64,000 nucleotides of DNA from the NCBI RefSeq assembly GCF_030813245.1, contig NZ_JAUSUA010000003.1:186001-250000 (forward strand), given 5' to 3'. The notes below the pieces were generated by a model. It searched no databases. It saw only the letters and a list, made by a program, of their open reading frames with translations, and had not been told where the DNA came from. This stretch comes from Alkalicoccobacillus murimartini. Its GTDB lineage: Bacteria; Bacillota; Bacilli; Bacillales; Bacillaceae_D. The position numbers and the translations under genes are program-made. Positions 25,294 to 34,804 of the stretch are shown here, one piece after another. The first letter of the stretch is position 1. Each line of letters starts with the position of its first letter.

Positions 25294-26643
25294 CTATTTC
25301 CCTAGTTCGTGTATTACATGGGCTGTGCAACTGATACCGTTTAGAAAGTTCTCAACGGCAATATTTTCATTTGGAGAGTGATTGTGTTGATCAAAGTTAG
25401 CATAAGGCATAAGCATGGATGGGGCTTCAAGGATATTTGTCCATACATAATCAGGAAGAGATCCACCTAAGCTTGGTTGAATAAGAGGATCCTGATTGTA
25501 CGCTTCCTTAATACCACGAATCGCTTTTTGTACGATTTTTGTGCTGACTGGCGTTCTAGAAGGATCCATTGACCCAAGGAAGTTTACCTTAGCCTGTGGA
25601 AGATGGGCTTTTATGTGTCGCTCAATTTTATCAAAGACATCCTTGGGGTTCTGGTCTACCACAAGTCGTGTATCAATCTTTACGCTTGCTTTAGATGGAG
25701 TGATGGTTTTGACACCTTCATCCAGATAGCCGCTCTTTAGACCAAAGATATTAAAGGTTGGTTCCATAGTTAATTTTCGATGGTAGCTATCACCATCCAA
25801 ATCTAAGGAAGGGAAGCCGATTTTTTCGCCTACTTCTTTTGCGTTAAAAGGCAGCTCTTTAAGAAGTTTGTCTTCCTCAGGAGTGGACGGACGAATATGG
25901 TCGTAAAAGCCATCAACCAGAACACGTCCATCTGGACCGCGCATGGTTTGAAGCAATTCCATGAGCTCCCAGGCAGGGTTAGGCACGATATTGCCTGTGT
26001 TACCCGAGTGGTTATCAAACGTTGCGCCTTCAACTTCAATTTCTAGCGCGAGCATACCGCGTACACCGAGTAATACTAGAGGCAGGCCACTATTATGCGA
26101 AGGCCCATCAGCTGTGTAAACCAGATCAGCCTGCAGCATGTCCTTATGTTCTTGTACAAACTCTGGCAAATGTACGCTACCCATTTCTTCTTCGCCTTCA
26201 ATAACAAACTTTAGGTTAACTGGAAGAGACTCATAGACTTCTAGGTAAGCCTTAACGCCCAAAAGTTGAGCTACAATTTGTCCTTTGTTATCGCCGGCCC
26301 CTCGTGCATAGATACGTCCATCACGAATAGTAGGCTCAAATGGCGGGCTTATCCAGTGGTCGAGTGGATCTGGTGGCTGAACATCGTAATGACCATAGAG
26401 TAGAATGGTAGGAGCTGATTCATTTGGAGATGCCAGCTCACCATAAAGAATAGGATGGCCTTTTGTTTCATGCAACTCTGGTATGATGCCAACTTCTCTC
26501 ATCAGTTCTTGCATAAGTGACGCGCACTCTCGCATCCCTTTGTTCTGAGTACTAATGCTTTCCTGCTTAAGAAGCGTAAACAACGTTTCAATCGATTGCT
26601 GTTTTTGCTCTTGAACAAGAGTATCAATGGCTTTAATGCTCAT
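25294..26643 (-). CDS. M20 family metallopeptidase (dipeptidase)
   Basis: The 449-residue zinc peptidase of the M20 dipeptidase group shows the metal ligands in order: His in LLYGHYDVQPPDP (about residue 86), Asp in ARGAGDNKGQ (about 117), the catalytic Glu in EGEEEMGS (about 151-156), and a late His in FDQHNHSPNE. A dimerisation lid lies between. It is a soluble enzyme releasing amino acids from dipeptides or acyl-amino acids. It follows the AbgT transporter by 24 bp on the same strand. That pairing resembles the abg system, where imported p-aminobenzoyl-glutamate is hydrolysed inside the cell. Confidence 0.88.
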   Translation of the reverse strand: MSIKAIDTLVQEQKQQSIETLFTLLKQESISTQNKGMRECASLMQELMREVGIIPELHETKGHPILYGELASPNESAPTILLYGHYDVQPPDPLDHWISPPFEPTIRDGRIYARGAGDNKGQIVAQLLGVKAYLEVYESLPVNLKFVIEGEEEMGSVHLPEFVQEHKDMLQADLVYTADGPSHNSGLPLVLLGVRGMLALEIEVEGATFDNHSGNTGNIVPNPAWELMELLQTMRGPDGRVLVDGFYDHIRPSTPEEDKLLKELPFNAKEVGEKIGFPSLDLDGDSYHRKLTMEPTFNIFGLKSGYLDEGVKTITPSKASVKIDTRLVVDQNPKDVFDKIERHIKAHLPQAKVNFLGSMDPSRTPVSTKIVQKAIRGIKEAYNQDPLIQPSLGGSLPDYVWTNILEAPSMLMPYANFDQHNHSPNENIAVENFLNGISCTAHVIHELGK

Positions 26644-26667
26644 TATGAATAACCTCCTACGAATAAA

Positions 26668-28170
26668 TTATGGCAAGAAAATGTCTACATCAGGTCCAAT
26701 AGGGATACCTATCAAATAAAATACGACAAATAATAATGTTAATCCGATAAGTATAGCAATGGAATAAGGCAGTGTATAGGAAATCAAGGTTCCAAGCGCC
26801 ATCTTCTTATCCCATCTGCGTAAGAATTCTAAGATGACAACCATATAAGGAAGTAAAGGTGAAATCATGCTGGTTGATGAATCACCAATCCGATATGCCA
26901 TCTGAATAAAACCTGGGTGGTAGCCAAGCTGCATGAACATTGGAATAAAGATAGGAGCGAAGATCGCCCAGAGTCCAGATCCACTTGAGATAACCATATT
27001 TATAATCGATGTGAAAATTATAAAGCATACAATGGCACCAATACCGGTAAAGCCGAGTGAGGTCAATGTTTCCGCTCCTGTAACTGAGAGCCATAATCCA
27101 ATGCCTGTCCACTGAAAGAAAGCAGTGAATTGTGCAATGAAAAACACAAGCACAATAAAGTTTTTCATACTGCTAACAGATTCGCCCATGTATCGGCCGA
27201 TATCGTTCATGCTGCGAATACGTTTCATCTTCATTCCATACGTTAATCCAATAATAAAGAAGAATAGTAGTAAGAATGTAACAAGTCCATCTAGCAATGG
27301 TGAAGGAAGTAGTCCACCAGCTTCATTTCGAAGTGGGCTGTTTGGAATGAAAATTAAAACGGCTAGGATAGCAAGGTAGATAGCTGCTACGATACCAGTA
27401 ACCCTTAAGGCAGCTGTTTCTTCTTTTGTTACGGGTTTAACTTCTTCTGATTGGTCCCCATGATAGACACCAAGTCTAGGCTCTGTAATTTTACGAGTAA
27501 TCGTTCCGCCAATAAGGGTACAAATGATGACACCTGCAACCATGAAATAATAGTTACTGATCGGACTAACTGTGACATCACTGCCTAGTATAGCAATCGC
27601 TTCATTAGTAATGCCCGCGAGCAAAGGCTCGTTCGCGGTAATCAAGATGCCTGTAGCGTACCCACTGGATACACCAGCGAAGCCAGTGATAATCCCTGCA
27701 AGTGGGTTCATTTTAAGTGAATAGTAGATAATTCCTGCAAGAGGAGGCACAATTAAAAAGGCTGAATCTGTTGCAACTGTGGCAAAATTACCAGCAAAAA
27801 AGATCATATATGGGATCATCCATACTGGAGCTGACAGCATCATTTTTTTAATGAAAGTCTCAAGTAATCCAACTCGTTCAGCTAACCCAATCCCGAGCAT
27901 CATCGTTATAACGATTCCTAGGGGGGTAAATTGTACAAAGTTCGAAACAAGAGAAGTAGCAATGTATTCAATGCCTTCTCGGCTTAACAGTCCTTTTATG
28001 GCTGTTTCCTCCATAGTGCTGGGGTGGCTTACGGTAACGCCAAATAGTTGGAAAGCAGTGGAGGATAAAAATAATAGTCCAATTAAAAGTAAGAAAATAG
28101 TTAAAGGCTCAGGAAGTTTGTTCCCTATTTTTTCGATGACTAGTAAAGATTTTTGACCAATGTTTTTCAT
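26668..28170 (-). CDS. AbgT family transporter
   Basis: The 500-residue membrane protein begins LLVIEKIGNKLPEPLTIF, the standard N-terminus of AbgT proteins. It carries SSGYATGILITANEPLLAG and SGSGLWAIFAPIFIPM, conserved in the family, and has roughly a dozen membrane segments. Known members import p-aminobenzoyl-glutamate or export sulfonamides. It forms the first gene of an operon with an M20 peptidase, so import followed by hydrolysis is the better guess. The promoter region 28171-28379 has no clear operator. Confidence 0.9.
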   Translation of the reverse strand: MKNIGQKSLLVIEKIGNKLPEPLTIFLLLIGLLFLSSTAFQLFGVTVSHPSTMEETAIKGLLSREGIEYIATSLVSNFVQFTPLGIVITMMLGIGLAERVGLLETFIKKMMLSAPVWMIPYMIFFAGNFATVATDSAFLIVPPLAGIIYYSLKMNPLAGIITGFAGVSSGYATGILITANEPLLAGITNEAIAILGSDVTVSPISNYYFMVAGVIICTLIGGTITRKITEPRLGVYHGDQSEEVKPVTKEETAALRVTGIVAAIYLAILAVLIFIPNSPLRNEAGGLLPSPLLDGLVTFLLLFFFIIGLTYGMKMKRIRSMNDIGRYMGESVSSMKNFIVLVFFIAQFTAFFQWTGIGLWLSVTGAETLTSLGFTGIGAIVCFIIFTSIINMVISSGSGLWAIFAPIFIPMFMQLGYHPGFIQMAYRIGDSSTSMISPLLPYMVVILEFLRRWDKKMALGTLISYTLPYSIAILIGLTLLFVVFYLIGIPIGPDVDIFLP

Positions 28171-28379
28171 GAATAGGGATCCCTTCTTTTCTTGCAGATA
28201 TACAAGAAGTTTGTCGATTAGTGTCTAGTAAGCATCCCAATATATTATCTGTAAATACATAGAATTGCAAGACAAATAAGATAATTCATTTTAATACTCT
28301 ATGGAATATCGACGGTTCCACTGTTCATGATGCATTCATATCAATGCTTGTTTAAAGTAGAAGGAAAAGAGGTAAATAA

Positions 28380-28697
28380 ATGAAAAAGATAAAAGGTTCA
28401 TTACTAGATGAGCAGACACGCTGTGTTCACTATCATTCGGAAAAAGACATTATTGCGATCAAATTCAAATGCTGCGGACATTATTATCCTTGTTATCAAT
28501 GTCATCAAGAACATGAAGATCACCCAATAAAAGTTTGGTCTAAAGAGAATTACAATGAGAAAGCAATCCTATGCGGAGTATGTCAATCTGAACTTCGGAT
28601 AGATGACTACTTAAGAGGTGGGTATTTTTGTCCGAACTGCGGCTCATTGTTTAATGAGGGATGTAAACATCATTCATCCATTTATTTTGAAGAATAA
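28380..28697 (+). CDS. CHY zinc-finger protein
   Basis: The 105-residue protein has a CHY zinc finger: TRCVHYHSEKD, then FKCCGHYYPCYQCHQEHEDH, a CGVCQSEL pair and CPNCGS, giving ligands for three zinc ions. Bacterial homologues are uncharacterised; eukaryotic ones bind zinc and act in redox protein folding (Hot13) or ubiquitin transfer. An AAAGAGG site precedes the ATG. It lies just upstream of the Dps gene, which has its own PerR-type operator, so the two are probably separate transcripts. Confidence 0.88.
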   Translation: MKKIKGSLLDEQTRCVHYHSEKDIIAIKFKCCGHYYPCYQCHQEHEDHPIKVWSKENYNEKAILCGVCQSELRIDDYLRGGYFCPNCGSLFNEGCKHHSSIYFEE

Positions 28698-28705
28698 ATC
28701 CTTAT

Positions 28706-28720
28706 TTATAATAATTATCA
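28706..28720. promoter_or_regulatory. PerR box
   Basis: TTATAATAATTATCA differs from the PerR consensus TTATAATnATTATAA at one base. It lies upstream of the Dps start, near a TATAAT-rich -10 region at about 28745. Confidence 0.7.
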
Positions 28721-28780
28721 CTTGATATTATGTATTAAAAGATATATAATATAATTATAAGTTAACCAAAGGAGCGTGTT

Positions 28781-29227
28781 ATGATTATGACAAATCAAAC
28801 AGTAGTAAAAGAATTGAACCAACAACTAGCCGACTGGAATGTGCTCTATACAAAGCTTCATAATTTCCATTGGAATGTAAAGGGAGCAGATTTCTTTACG
28901 TTACATGCTAAATTTGAAGAGTTTTATACCGAAGCAGGAGCCCACGTTGATGAGATTGCTGAGCGTATTTTGGCAATTAAAGGACAACCCATTGCAACAA
29001 TGAAGGAGTTCTTAGCTACTTCTAACGTAGAAGAGGCAACTGGACAAGAAACCGCACGAGATATGGTCGCTTCGATTGAAAAAGACTTTACCTCAGTATC
29101 CAAACATGCAGAAGCTGTCATTCAAGCTGCTGAAGAAGCGCAAGATGAATCAACAGCAGATATGTTTATTGCTTTGAAGGCAGAGCTAGACAAGCACACA
29201 TGGATGCTCGCAGCTTATTTGGGATAA
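28781..29227 (+). CDS. dps: Dps-family iron-storage/DNA-protection protein
   Basis: The 148-residue protein is a ferritin-like Dps. The ferroxidase-centre motif is visible as LHNFHWNVKGADFFTLHAKFEEFY (shown here split: LHNFHWNVKG at about 27-36, then FFTLHAKFEE), followed by HVDEIAERI with the conserved Asp and Glu. Dps dodecamers oxidise and store iron with peroxide and shield DNA. An AAAGGAG site lies 6-7 bases before the ATG. A PerR box upstream supports peroxide induction, as for B. subtilis mrgA. Confidence 0.92.
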   Translation: MIMTNQTVVKELNQQLADWNVLYTKLHNFHWNVKGADFFTLHAKFEEFYTEAGAHVDEIAERILAIKGQPIATMKEFLATSNVEEATGQETARDMVASIEKDFTSVSKHAEAVIQAAEEAQDESTADMFIALKAELDKHTWMLAAYLG

Positions 29228-29240
29228 TCGTTAAATCTGA

Positions 29241-29427
29241 AGTGGCTGGGACATAACAACTCATATGAGATAAAATGATGAACAATATCGTTACACCTCT
29301 GAAGTAGGTGCACTGGTATCATCAGTGTCCACAGAAATCGAGTATTTTTCTGAAGGATTTCATTCAATTAATATAAAAGGGCCAAACAATGATGTGCAAA
29401 GACGACATCGTTGTTCGGTCCTTTTTT
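29241..29427. repeat. Intergenic repeat element, copy 2, with terminator-like end
   Basis: The element starts GTGGCTGGGACATAACAACT, includes GATGAACAATAT as in copy 1, and ends with a long hairpin (AAGGGCCAAACAATGATGT with ACATCGTTGTTCGGTCCTT) followed by a T run at 29376-29427. It fills the gap between the convergent dps and flavodoxin-like genes and could serve as their terminator. Confidence 0.6.
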
Positions 29428-29450
29428 GATTTCAAGTTTCATTTACTCTG

Positions 29451-30014
29451 TTATTTACGAAGAGCCTCTGCGCGGTTTAATAACTTTTTGTTTAGTTCAG
29501 CTGCTTTTTGAAGAGCCGTGTGGTCCTCTAGAACTTCTCCAGGTTTATTCCCCTTACCAATGATCACCTCAACAAGTTCCAACCCAATAAAGTTACAGAT
29601 AAGGTCAAACTGTTGAACGAGAGGTGCTGTGATCTGTTCAAGTGGCTCATCATTGGCAGTTACAACGAGATATACTTTCTTTCCTGTCAGCTGATCTTTT
29701 AAACGTAGTTGTGGGTCTCGCATATATTGTGACCAACGATCAATGAAGATCTTTAATTGAGCCGGCATGCTAAACCAATAAACGGGGATAGCAAATAGAT
29801 AGGTATCGTACTGTAAGAATGTTTCAAGCACATCTCTATATCCATCATGAATTGGATCAAATGTCTGTCTCGAATGGCGCTGATCCTTAATCGGTTGAAA
29901 CGAAAAGTCGGATAGAAATAATTCAGCTGTGTTGATAGTTGCTGTCACGTGTTTTGCTAGTTGCTCTGAATTTCCATTTCTACGACTGCTTGTGTAGATC
30001 GTGAGTAAGTTCAT
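29451..30014 (-). CDS. Flavodoxin-fold NAD(P)H:FMN oxidoreductase
   Basis: The 187-residue protein has the flavodoxin-like fold of NADPH-dependent FMN reductases and quinone oxidoreductases. The phosphate loop TSSRRNGNSEQLAKH is at about residues 8-22 and the flavin-ring loop FAIPVYWFSMPAQLKIFIDR at about 74-93. It should bind FMN and reduce quinones, azo compounds or metals. It is divergent from a LysR-type regulator, the classical target arrangement. The natural substrate is unknown. Confidence 0.85.
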   Translation of the reverse strand: MNLLTIYTSSRRNGNSEQLAKHVTATINTAELFLSDFSFQPIKDQRHSRQTFDPIHDGYRDVLETFLQYDTYLFAIPVYWFSMPAQLKIFIDRWSQYMRDPQLRLKDQLTGKKVYLVVTANDEPLEQITAPLVQQFDLICNFIGLELVEVIIGKGNKPGEVLEDHTALQKAAELNKKLLNRAEALRK

Positions 30015-30071
30015 TCCTACACTCCTTTAATGGTTGGGGTAGTTTTAGTTTACGTCTGATCTCTCTATCAG

Positions 30072-30115
30072 TAAAATGAATAATATAGATAGAACAATTC
30101 GATAAAATGAATAAT
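30072..30115. promoter_or_regulatory. Direct repeats in the reductase/LysR divergent region
   Basis: TAAAATGAATAAT occurs twice, at 30072-30084 and 30103-30115, 31 bp (three turns) apart, between the divergent genes. They may be regulator half-sites or duplicated -10 regions. Confidence 0.4.
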
Positions 30116-30129
30116 GGAGGGCTTACATA

Positions 30130-30987
30130 ATGGAGTTACGACACTTGGTCACATTCATCATGATCGTTCAAAAAATGGGCTTTAAGAAAGCAGCCGATGA
30201 ATTGGGTTACGCTCAATCTTCTGTAACAAATCATATAAAAGAACTAGAAAGGGAATTAGAAAAGAAGTTGTTTGATCGCTTAGGGAGCAAAATCGTACTG
30301 ACGGAGCATGGCCGTAAATTCTTACCCTATGCAAAAGAAATTGTCGAGAAGTATGTGCAAGCCAAAGCGGTTTTGCAGGATGATGATCAACTGACGGGAG
30401 AGTTGAGGATCGGAGCGTCTGAATCCCTGATCATTTCAAGAATGCCAGAGGTTTTAGCCCACTTCAAAAAAATGCATCCGAAAGTGAAGTTGATCTTGCG
30501 TTCAATTAATTACCAGAATCTAACGAGCCAGTTTCAAAGTGGTGAACTAGACCTAGCGTTAATCATTGAGAAGGATGACTGGATACATCATGACCTTTAT
30601 TTAGAAAAAATGAAGCTAGAGAGAATGATGATAGCTGGAGCTAATCTAGAAAAAGAAGATGATGCACTTCTATATACGGAGGGCGAGTGTAGTTACAGAA
30701 GCCTTATGGATGAACTAGTAATAAGTCGCGGATGGCAAGGGAAAGACAAACTAGAATTTTGGAGCACGGAAGCGATTAAACAATGTGCGATTAGTGGAAT
30801 TGGGAAAGCGCTTCTACCATACTTTTATATCAAAAATGAGGTAGAAGCAGGAACAATAAAGGCGGAAGAAATTCATAGTGTTACACGCATTTCTTCATTT
30901 GCGGTCTGCCATAAGAATAAACAGAGAACTGGTGCAATCGAAGAAATGATGAAGGTGATGCGAGAAGCAGCGATTGTTTGGAAATAA
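30130..30987 (+). CDS. LysR family transcriptional regulator
   Basis: The 285-residue protein has the N-terminal winged helix-turn-helix of LysR regulators (about residues 1-60: FKKAADELGYAQSSVTNHIKELERELEKKLFDR) in separate pieces such as AADELGYAQSSVTNHIKELE, then a periplasmic-binding-like effector domain (about 88-285: GELRIGASES). It starts after a GGAGGG site. It is divergent from the flavodoxin-fold reductase, which it probably controls, perhaps in response to a quinone or electrophile. Confidence 0.92.
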   Translation: MELRHLVTFIMIVQKMGFKKAADELGYAQSSVTNHIKELERELEKKLFDRLGSKIVLTEHGRKFLPYAKEIVEKYVQAKAVLQDDDQLTGELRIGASESLIISRMPEVLAHFKKMHPKVKLILRSINYQNLTSQFQSGELDLALIIEKDDWIHHDLYLEKMKLERMMIAGANLEKEDDALLYTEGECSYRSLMDELVISRGWQGKDKLEFWSTEAIKQCAISGIGKALLPYFYIKNEVEAGTIKAEEIHSVTRISSFAVCHKNKQRTGAIEEMMKVMREAAIVWK

Positions 30988-31094
30988 AGTATTTGAGTGT
31001 TGCAATGAAGGGGAGAGGGGAGTATACTCCAATCGTGGACATTTTTTATCTATTATGTACAATTTAAGTCTCTAATGAAAGGGTTGATTTATAG

Positions 31095-31610
31095 ATGAAG
31101 GTTAAAGGTGGAGTTGAGCAAGCAGCTTGTATTTTGGTTATTCTTGCGACTCAAGTGGAGGATAGGCCGGTTAAAAGCGACGTTATTAGTAGTCGTTTGA
31201 ATGTTTCTTCTTCGTATTTAAAAAAAGTGATGAGAAAACTAGTGGTTCATAAATTGATACAGTCTGTCTCTGGTACAAACGGAGGATTCACAATGGCTCG
31301 TCCGATTGATGAGCTGACTGCGCTTGATTTATTTAATGCGATTGAGGGATCAGGAGATTTCTTACAACTAGACGGGTTATTTCAGCGGACATTCCCAGAA
31401 TCGGATATCACAGATAAAGGGGAGCAAATCTTTAAGGATGGTTTTCTCAAAGCACAGATTAGCTACAGAGAGACATTAGGGCAGTTGTCGCTAAAAGAAA
31501 TGCTTTTGCAGATTACTGGGTTTGAAACGTTGAGATTTTATGATTGGAATCAAGAGAACCCTGCAGATGCTGAGGCTACTGAAGAGAAAGGTGGAGGCGT
31601 TGCAAAGTGA
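31095..31610 (+). CDS. Rrf2 family transcriptional regulator
   Basis: The 171-residue protein has the Rrf2 winged-helix layout: KSDVISSRLNVSSSYLKKVM as the recognition helix region (about residues 29-48) and GGFTMARP as the wing (about 66-73). The Cys cluster that binds Fe-S in IscR or NsrR is not seen, so it is of the non-cluster (YwgB/YwnA) type. It overlaps the downstream yhgE gene by four bases (GTGA), so it probably autoregulates an operon with it. Confidence 0.88.
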   Translation: MKVKGGVEQAACILVILATQVEDRPVKSDVISSRLNVSSSYLKKVMRKLVVHKLIQSVSGTNGGFTMARPIDELTALDLFNAIEGSGDFLQLDGLFQRTFPESDITDKGEQIFKDGFLKAQISYRETLGQLSLKEMLLQITGFETLRFYDWNQENPADAEATEEKGGGVAK

Positions 31611-34600
31611 GCATAATCAAAGCAGAGTGGGCTAAACTCTTAAAAAACAGGAAGCTGTTAGTCGTCGTATTGGCGCTACTTATTATTCCAAGCTTGTACG
31701 CGGGAATTTTCCTCGCAAGTTCATGGGACCCATATGGGAAGGCAGATAAGCTACCTGTTGCCGTGGTGAATGAGGATCAGCCGGTGGAGTATGAGGGTGA
31801 AACCTTGCAAGTTGGACAAGATTTGGTAGAGAACCTTGAAGACAACGACAGTTTAGATTGGCATATGGTTGATCGAGAAGCTGCTATGGATGGAATTGAT
31901 GCGGGTGACTATTATATGGTGGTGGTCATTCCTGAGAATTTTTCGGAGCATGCTTCGACGGTACTAGACGATCAACCACAGAAGATGAACTTTGAATATT
32001 ATACAAGTGGTGGTCAAAATTATATTGCACAGAAGATTAGTGAATCGGCCGCGAAAGAGCTTAATCAGGAAATTGCTGAAACCGTCACGAAGGAATACGC
32101 GGAGACCATGTTCGCGAAGCTGGATGACGTTGGTGAAGGTTTTCAGGATGGATCTGATGGAGCAACGGAACTAAAAGATGGCAATCAAGAGTTAGAAGAT
32201 AATCTTCAGGTCATGGCAGATAGTACTGTGACGTTCCAAGAAGGAGCGAAGTCAGCTGAAGAGGGTGGAGAAGAACTTGAAGTAAACGTAGGAGATGCGG
32301 CAAGTGGAGCATCTGAGCTCGCAAAAGGCGTAAACGACTATACGCAGGGTGTAGGTAGTTTGAATTCAGGTGTGCAGAATTTCACAGCCGGAGCAGTTGA
32401 CGTAAACAACGGGGTTCAGCAATATGTATCGGGAGTTGGCTCGTTATATAACGGAGTCGAACAGTTTGCGTCTGGCATTGGTACATTGAATGAGGGTGTC
32501 CAGCAGTATACGTCAAGTGCAGGGCAACTGAACGAGGGTGTGCAGCAATACACAGAAGGCGTAGATCAATTAAAAAATGGATTAACCGAGCAAAAAGACG
32601 GTGTTGGTGAACTTGCTAAAAACAGCGAAGGCCTAGTGACAGGGAGTACTCAACTATCAGAAGGTCTAGAGAGTTTGACTCCTGGAATTAACCAGTTGAA
32701 TGAAGGGGCTCAATCTATCTCTGAAAAAGGTTCTGAGCTCACAGATGGACTGGCTTTACTTGATGAAGGGTCGTCCACTCTTCAAGAAAAAGTGGATGAA
32801 TTTGCGGAGAGTCTTGATGGATCAGCAGGTCAAGCCGAAAGCTTAGTCCAAGGTCTACAAGAAATACAGGATGCATTAAGCCAAATAAGTGAACATGTAA
32901 GTGGTCAAAAGATCGATTCTTCGATTAGTTCAGCACTTGAATCTCTTTCAGGGGACATCGCTGCTCTAGATGAACAAATACAAGAGAAAAAGAGTTCAAA
33001 CGATGCTGAAATACGTGATGTAATCGCTCGAAGCGATGCAGAGTTAACGGATGAACAAAAAGAAACTCTATTGAACGAGGTTGAGACAGCTCAAACGAAT
33101 CAGTCAGTTGAAACAGATACAACTGTATTAAATGAGAGTTTAGAAGTAGTAAAAGGCTCAGCTGCTGAGTTAAATGAGAACGTCCAATCACTGAATGAAG
33201 CAATGACAACAGTTCCTGACGCATTGGGTCGCTTTGATCAATTAGTTCAAGGGGCAGAGAAACTTCAAAATGGCTATGCTAATCTTGAGGCCGGAATCAT
33301 TGGAGATGGATCAGACACACTTCAAGGCGGGTTGACCCAGCTTTCAGACAGATTGAGTGCAGTCCATGAAGGAAGTGGACAGCTAACGGATGGGTTAGCG
33401 ACCTTTGCAGAACGCTCACAAGAAGCGGCAGATGGAGCTTCTAGTCTGAATGAGGGAGCAGAAGTACTAACAGAAGGAATCACTCAGTACACAGCAGGAG
33501 TAGACCAGCTTTCAGGTGGAGCTGAGAAGCTTTATTCAGGTGCTGATGAATTAAGTACAAGGTCAAGTGAATTAACCACTGGAACACAGCAGCTTGCTGA
33601 TAAGGGAACAGAGCTTGCTAATGGATCAAACGAGTTAAATGACAATTCTACTGATCTATCGAGCGGTGCTGGAGAATTGGTTGATAGAGGGGAAGAGCTT
33701 TCAGCTGGTTCGAATGAGCTCGCGAAGAATGGACCTGAATTAACCGAAGGCGCACAGCAACTCGATGAAAACGGAGAAGCTCTAGTAGAAGGAGCAAATT
33801 CTCTAGCACAAGGTCTACCGCAGATCCAAAATGGAATTCATTCTTTAAATAGTGGGTTACATGATCTATCTGACGGTGCAGGAGAATTAAATGATGGCGC
33901 TCATGAATTAAAGGATGGATCGGTTAAACTCGTTGATGGATCACAAGAGCTTGCAGATTCATTGGCTGAAGGAGCTGATGAGGTTCAATCCATTCATTCA
34001 GAGGATGATAATGCAGGGATGTTTTCTGCTCCAACAGAGCTTTCTGAAACTCAAATATCCGAACTTCCGAATTATGGATATGGAATGGCCCCATATATGA
34101 TGTCAGTCGCTTTATTTATAGGAGCGGTAATTTATTGCTTACTGTTCCCAATTAAGGAACCAGCTGAGTATCCTGAGTCAGGGGTAAAATGGTGGTTGAG
34201 TAAATTCTCAGTTCATTTTACTGTTTCACTTATACAAGCGGGAGTACTTGTAGGCGTGATGATTTGGATTGTAGGCTTGGAACCTCAAAGCATTGGTGCA
34301 ACCTTAGTTGTAGCAGTCGTGACTTCGATTGCCTTTATGGCTTTGGTTCAATTCTTTAATATTCTTCTCGGCCCTCCAGGAAGCTTTATGATGTTAATAC
34401 TGATGATTTTTCAGCTTGGAGCGGCAGGAGGCACTTTCCCTATCCAACTATCAAATGGATTCTTCCAAGCGATTCATCCGTTCCTACCAATGACGTATTC
34501 AGTTAATGCATATCGTGAGGCGATTACACTCGGTGGTTCGATGACAGGTGATTTGCTTGTATTAGCTGGAATCTTTGTAGTCTTCACAGCTGGAGCTATT

Positions 34601-34657
34601 AGTTACTTTGTTATTAAATCAAAACGAATGGACAGTGATAGTCCAGCAGAAGCATAG
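31607..34657 (+). CDS. yhgE: YhgE/Pip domain membrane protein
   Basis: The GTG start overlaps the regulator's stop. The 1016-residue protein has one N-terminal membrane segment (about residues 16-38), a large extracellular region (about 40-815), and a C-terminal ABC-2-type membrane domain with five or six segments (about 820-1010). The outer region is a long coil built of Gly/Leu-spaced repeats; at residues 241-324 there are six 14-residue units of GVQQYxxGVGxLNx type. The Lactococcus homologue Pip is a phage-infection receptor. It is linked with the Rrf2 regulator, as in drug-stress-type operons. The function in Bacillaceae is uncertain. Confidence 0.88.
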   Translation: MSIIKAEWAKLLKNRKLLVVVLALLIIPSLYAGIFLASSWDPYGKADKLPVAVVNEDQPVEYEGETLQVGQDLVENLEDNDSLDWHMVDREAAMDGIDAGDYYMVVVIPENFSEHASTVLDDQPQKMNFEYYTSGGQNYIAQKISESAAKELNQEIAETVTKEYAETMFAKLDDVGEGFQDGSDGATELKDGNQELEDNLQVMADSTVTFQEGAKSAEEGGEELEVNVGDAASGASELAKGVNDYTQGVGSLNSGVQNFTAGAVDVNNGVQQYVSGVGSLYNGVEQFASGIGTLNEGVQQYTSSAGQLNEGVQQYTEGVDQLKNGLTEQKDGVGELAKNSEGLVTGSTQLSEGLESLTPGINQLNEGAQSISEKGSELTDGLALLDEGSSTLQEKVDEFAESLDGSAGQAESLVQGLQEIQDALSQISEHVSGQKIDSSISSALESLSGDIAALDEQIQEKKSSNDAEIRDVIARSDAELTDEQKETLLNEVETAQTNQSVETDTTVLNESLEVVKGSAAELNENVQSLNEAMTTVPDALGRFDQLVQGAEKLQNGYANLEAGIIGDGSDTLQGGLTQLSDRLSAVHEGSGQLTDGLATFAERSQEAADGASSLNEGAEVLTEGITQYTAGVDQLSGGAEKLYSGADELSTRSSELTTGTQQLADKGTELANGSNELNDNSTDLSSGAGELVDRGEELSAGSNELAKNGPELTEGAQQLDENGEALVEGANSLAQGLPQIQNGIHSLNSGLHDLSDGAGELNDGAHELKDGSVKLVDGSQELADSLAEGADEVQSIHSEDDNAGMFSAPTELSETQISELPNYGYGMAPYMMSVALFIGAVIYCLLFPIKEPAEYPESGVKWWLSKFSVHFTVSLIQAGVLVGVMIWIVGLEPQSIGATLVVAVVTSIAFMALVQFFNILLGPPGSFMMLILMIFQLGAAGGTFPIQLSNGFFQAIHPFLPMTYSVNAYREAITLGGSMTGDLLVLAGIFVVFTAGAISYFVIKSKRMDSDSPAEA

Positions 34658-34665
34658 GATCAAAA

Positions 34666-34698
34666 AAGCCCGGTGGTAGTGCCATCGGGCTTATTTTT
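34666..34698 (+). terminator. Intrinsic terminator
   Basis: The stem AAGCCCGGTGG/CCATCGGGCTT, with a TAGTG loop and T run, follows yhgE. Confidence 0.85.
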
Positions 34699-34804
34699 GT
34701 TACATAAGAGTTCTCAATTCATAAAAATTTAACTAGCTATAAGGAGGCTTGTCTGCTATTTTCAAATTAGTATAGGAATTTACGTTTGGAAAGGAAGTCA
34801 TGCA

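Noticed and set aside
29376-29427. Small RNA gene
   Set aside because: The hairpin and T run are better explained as the end of a repeat acting as a terminator between convergent genes; no promoter was seen.
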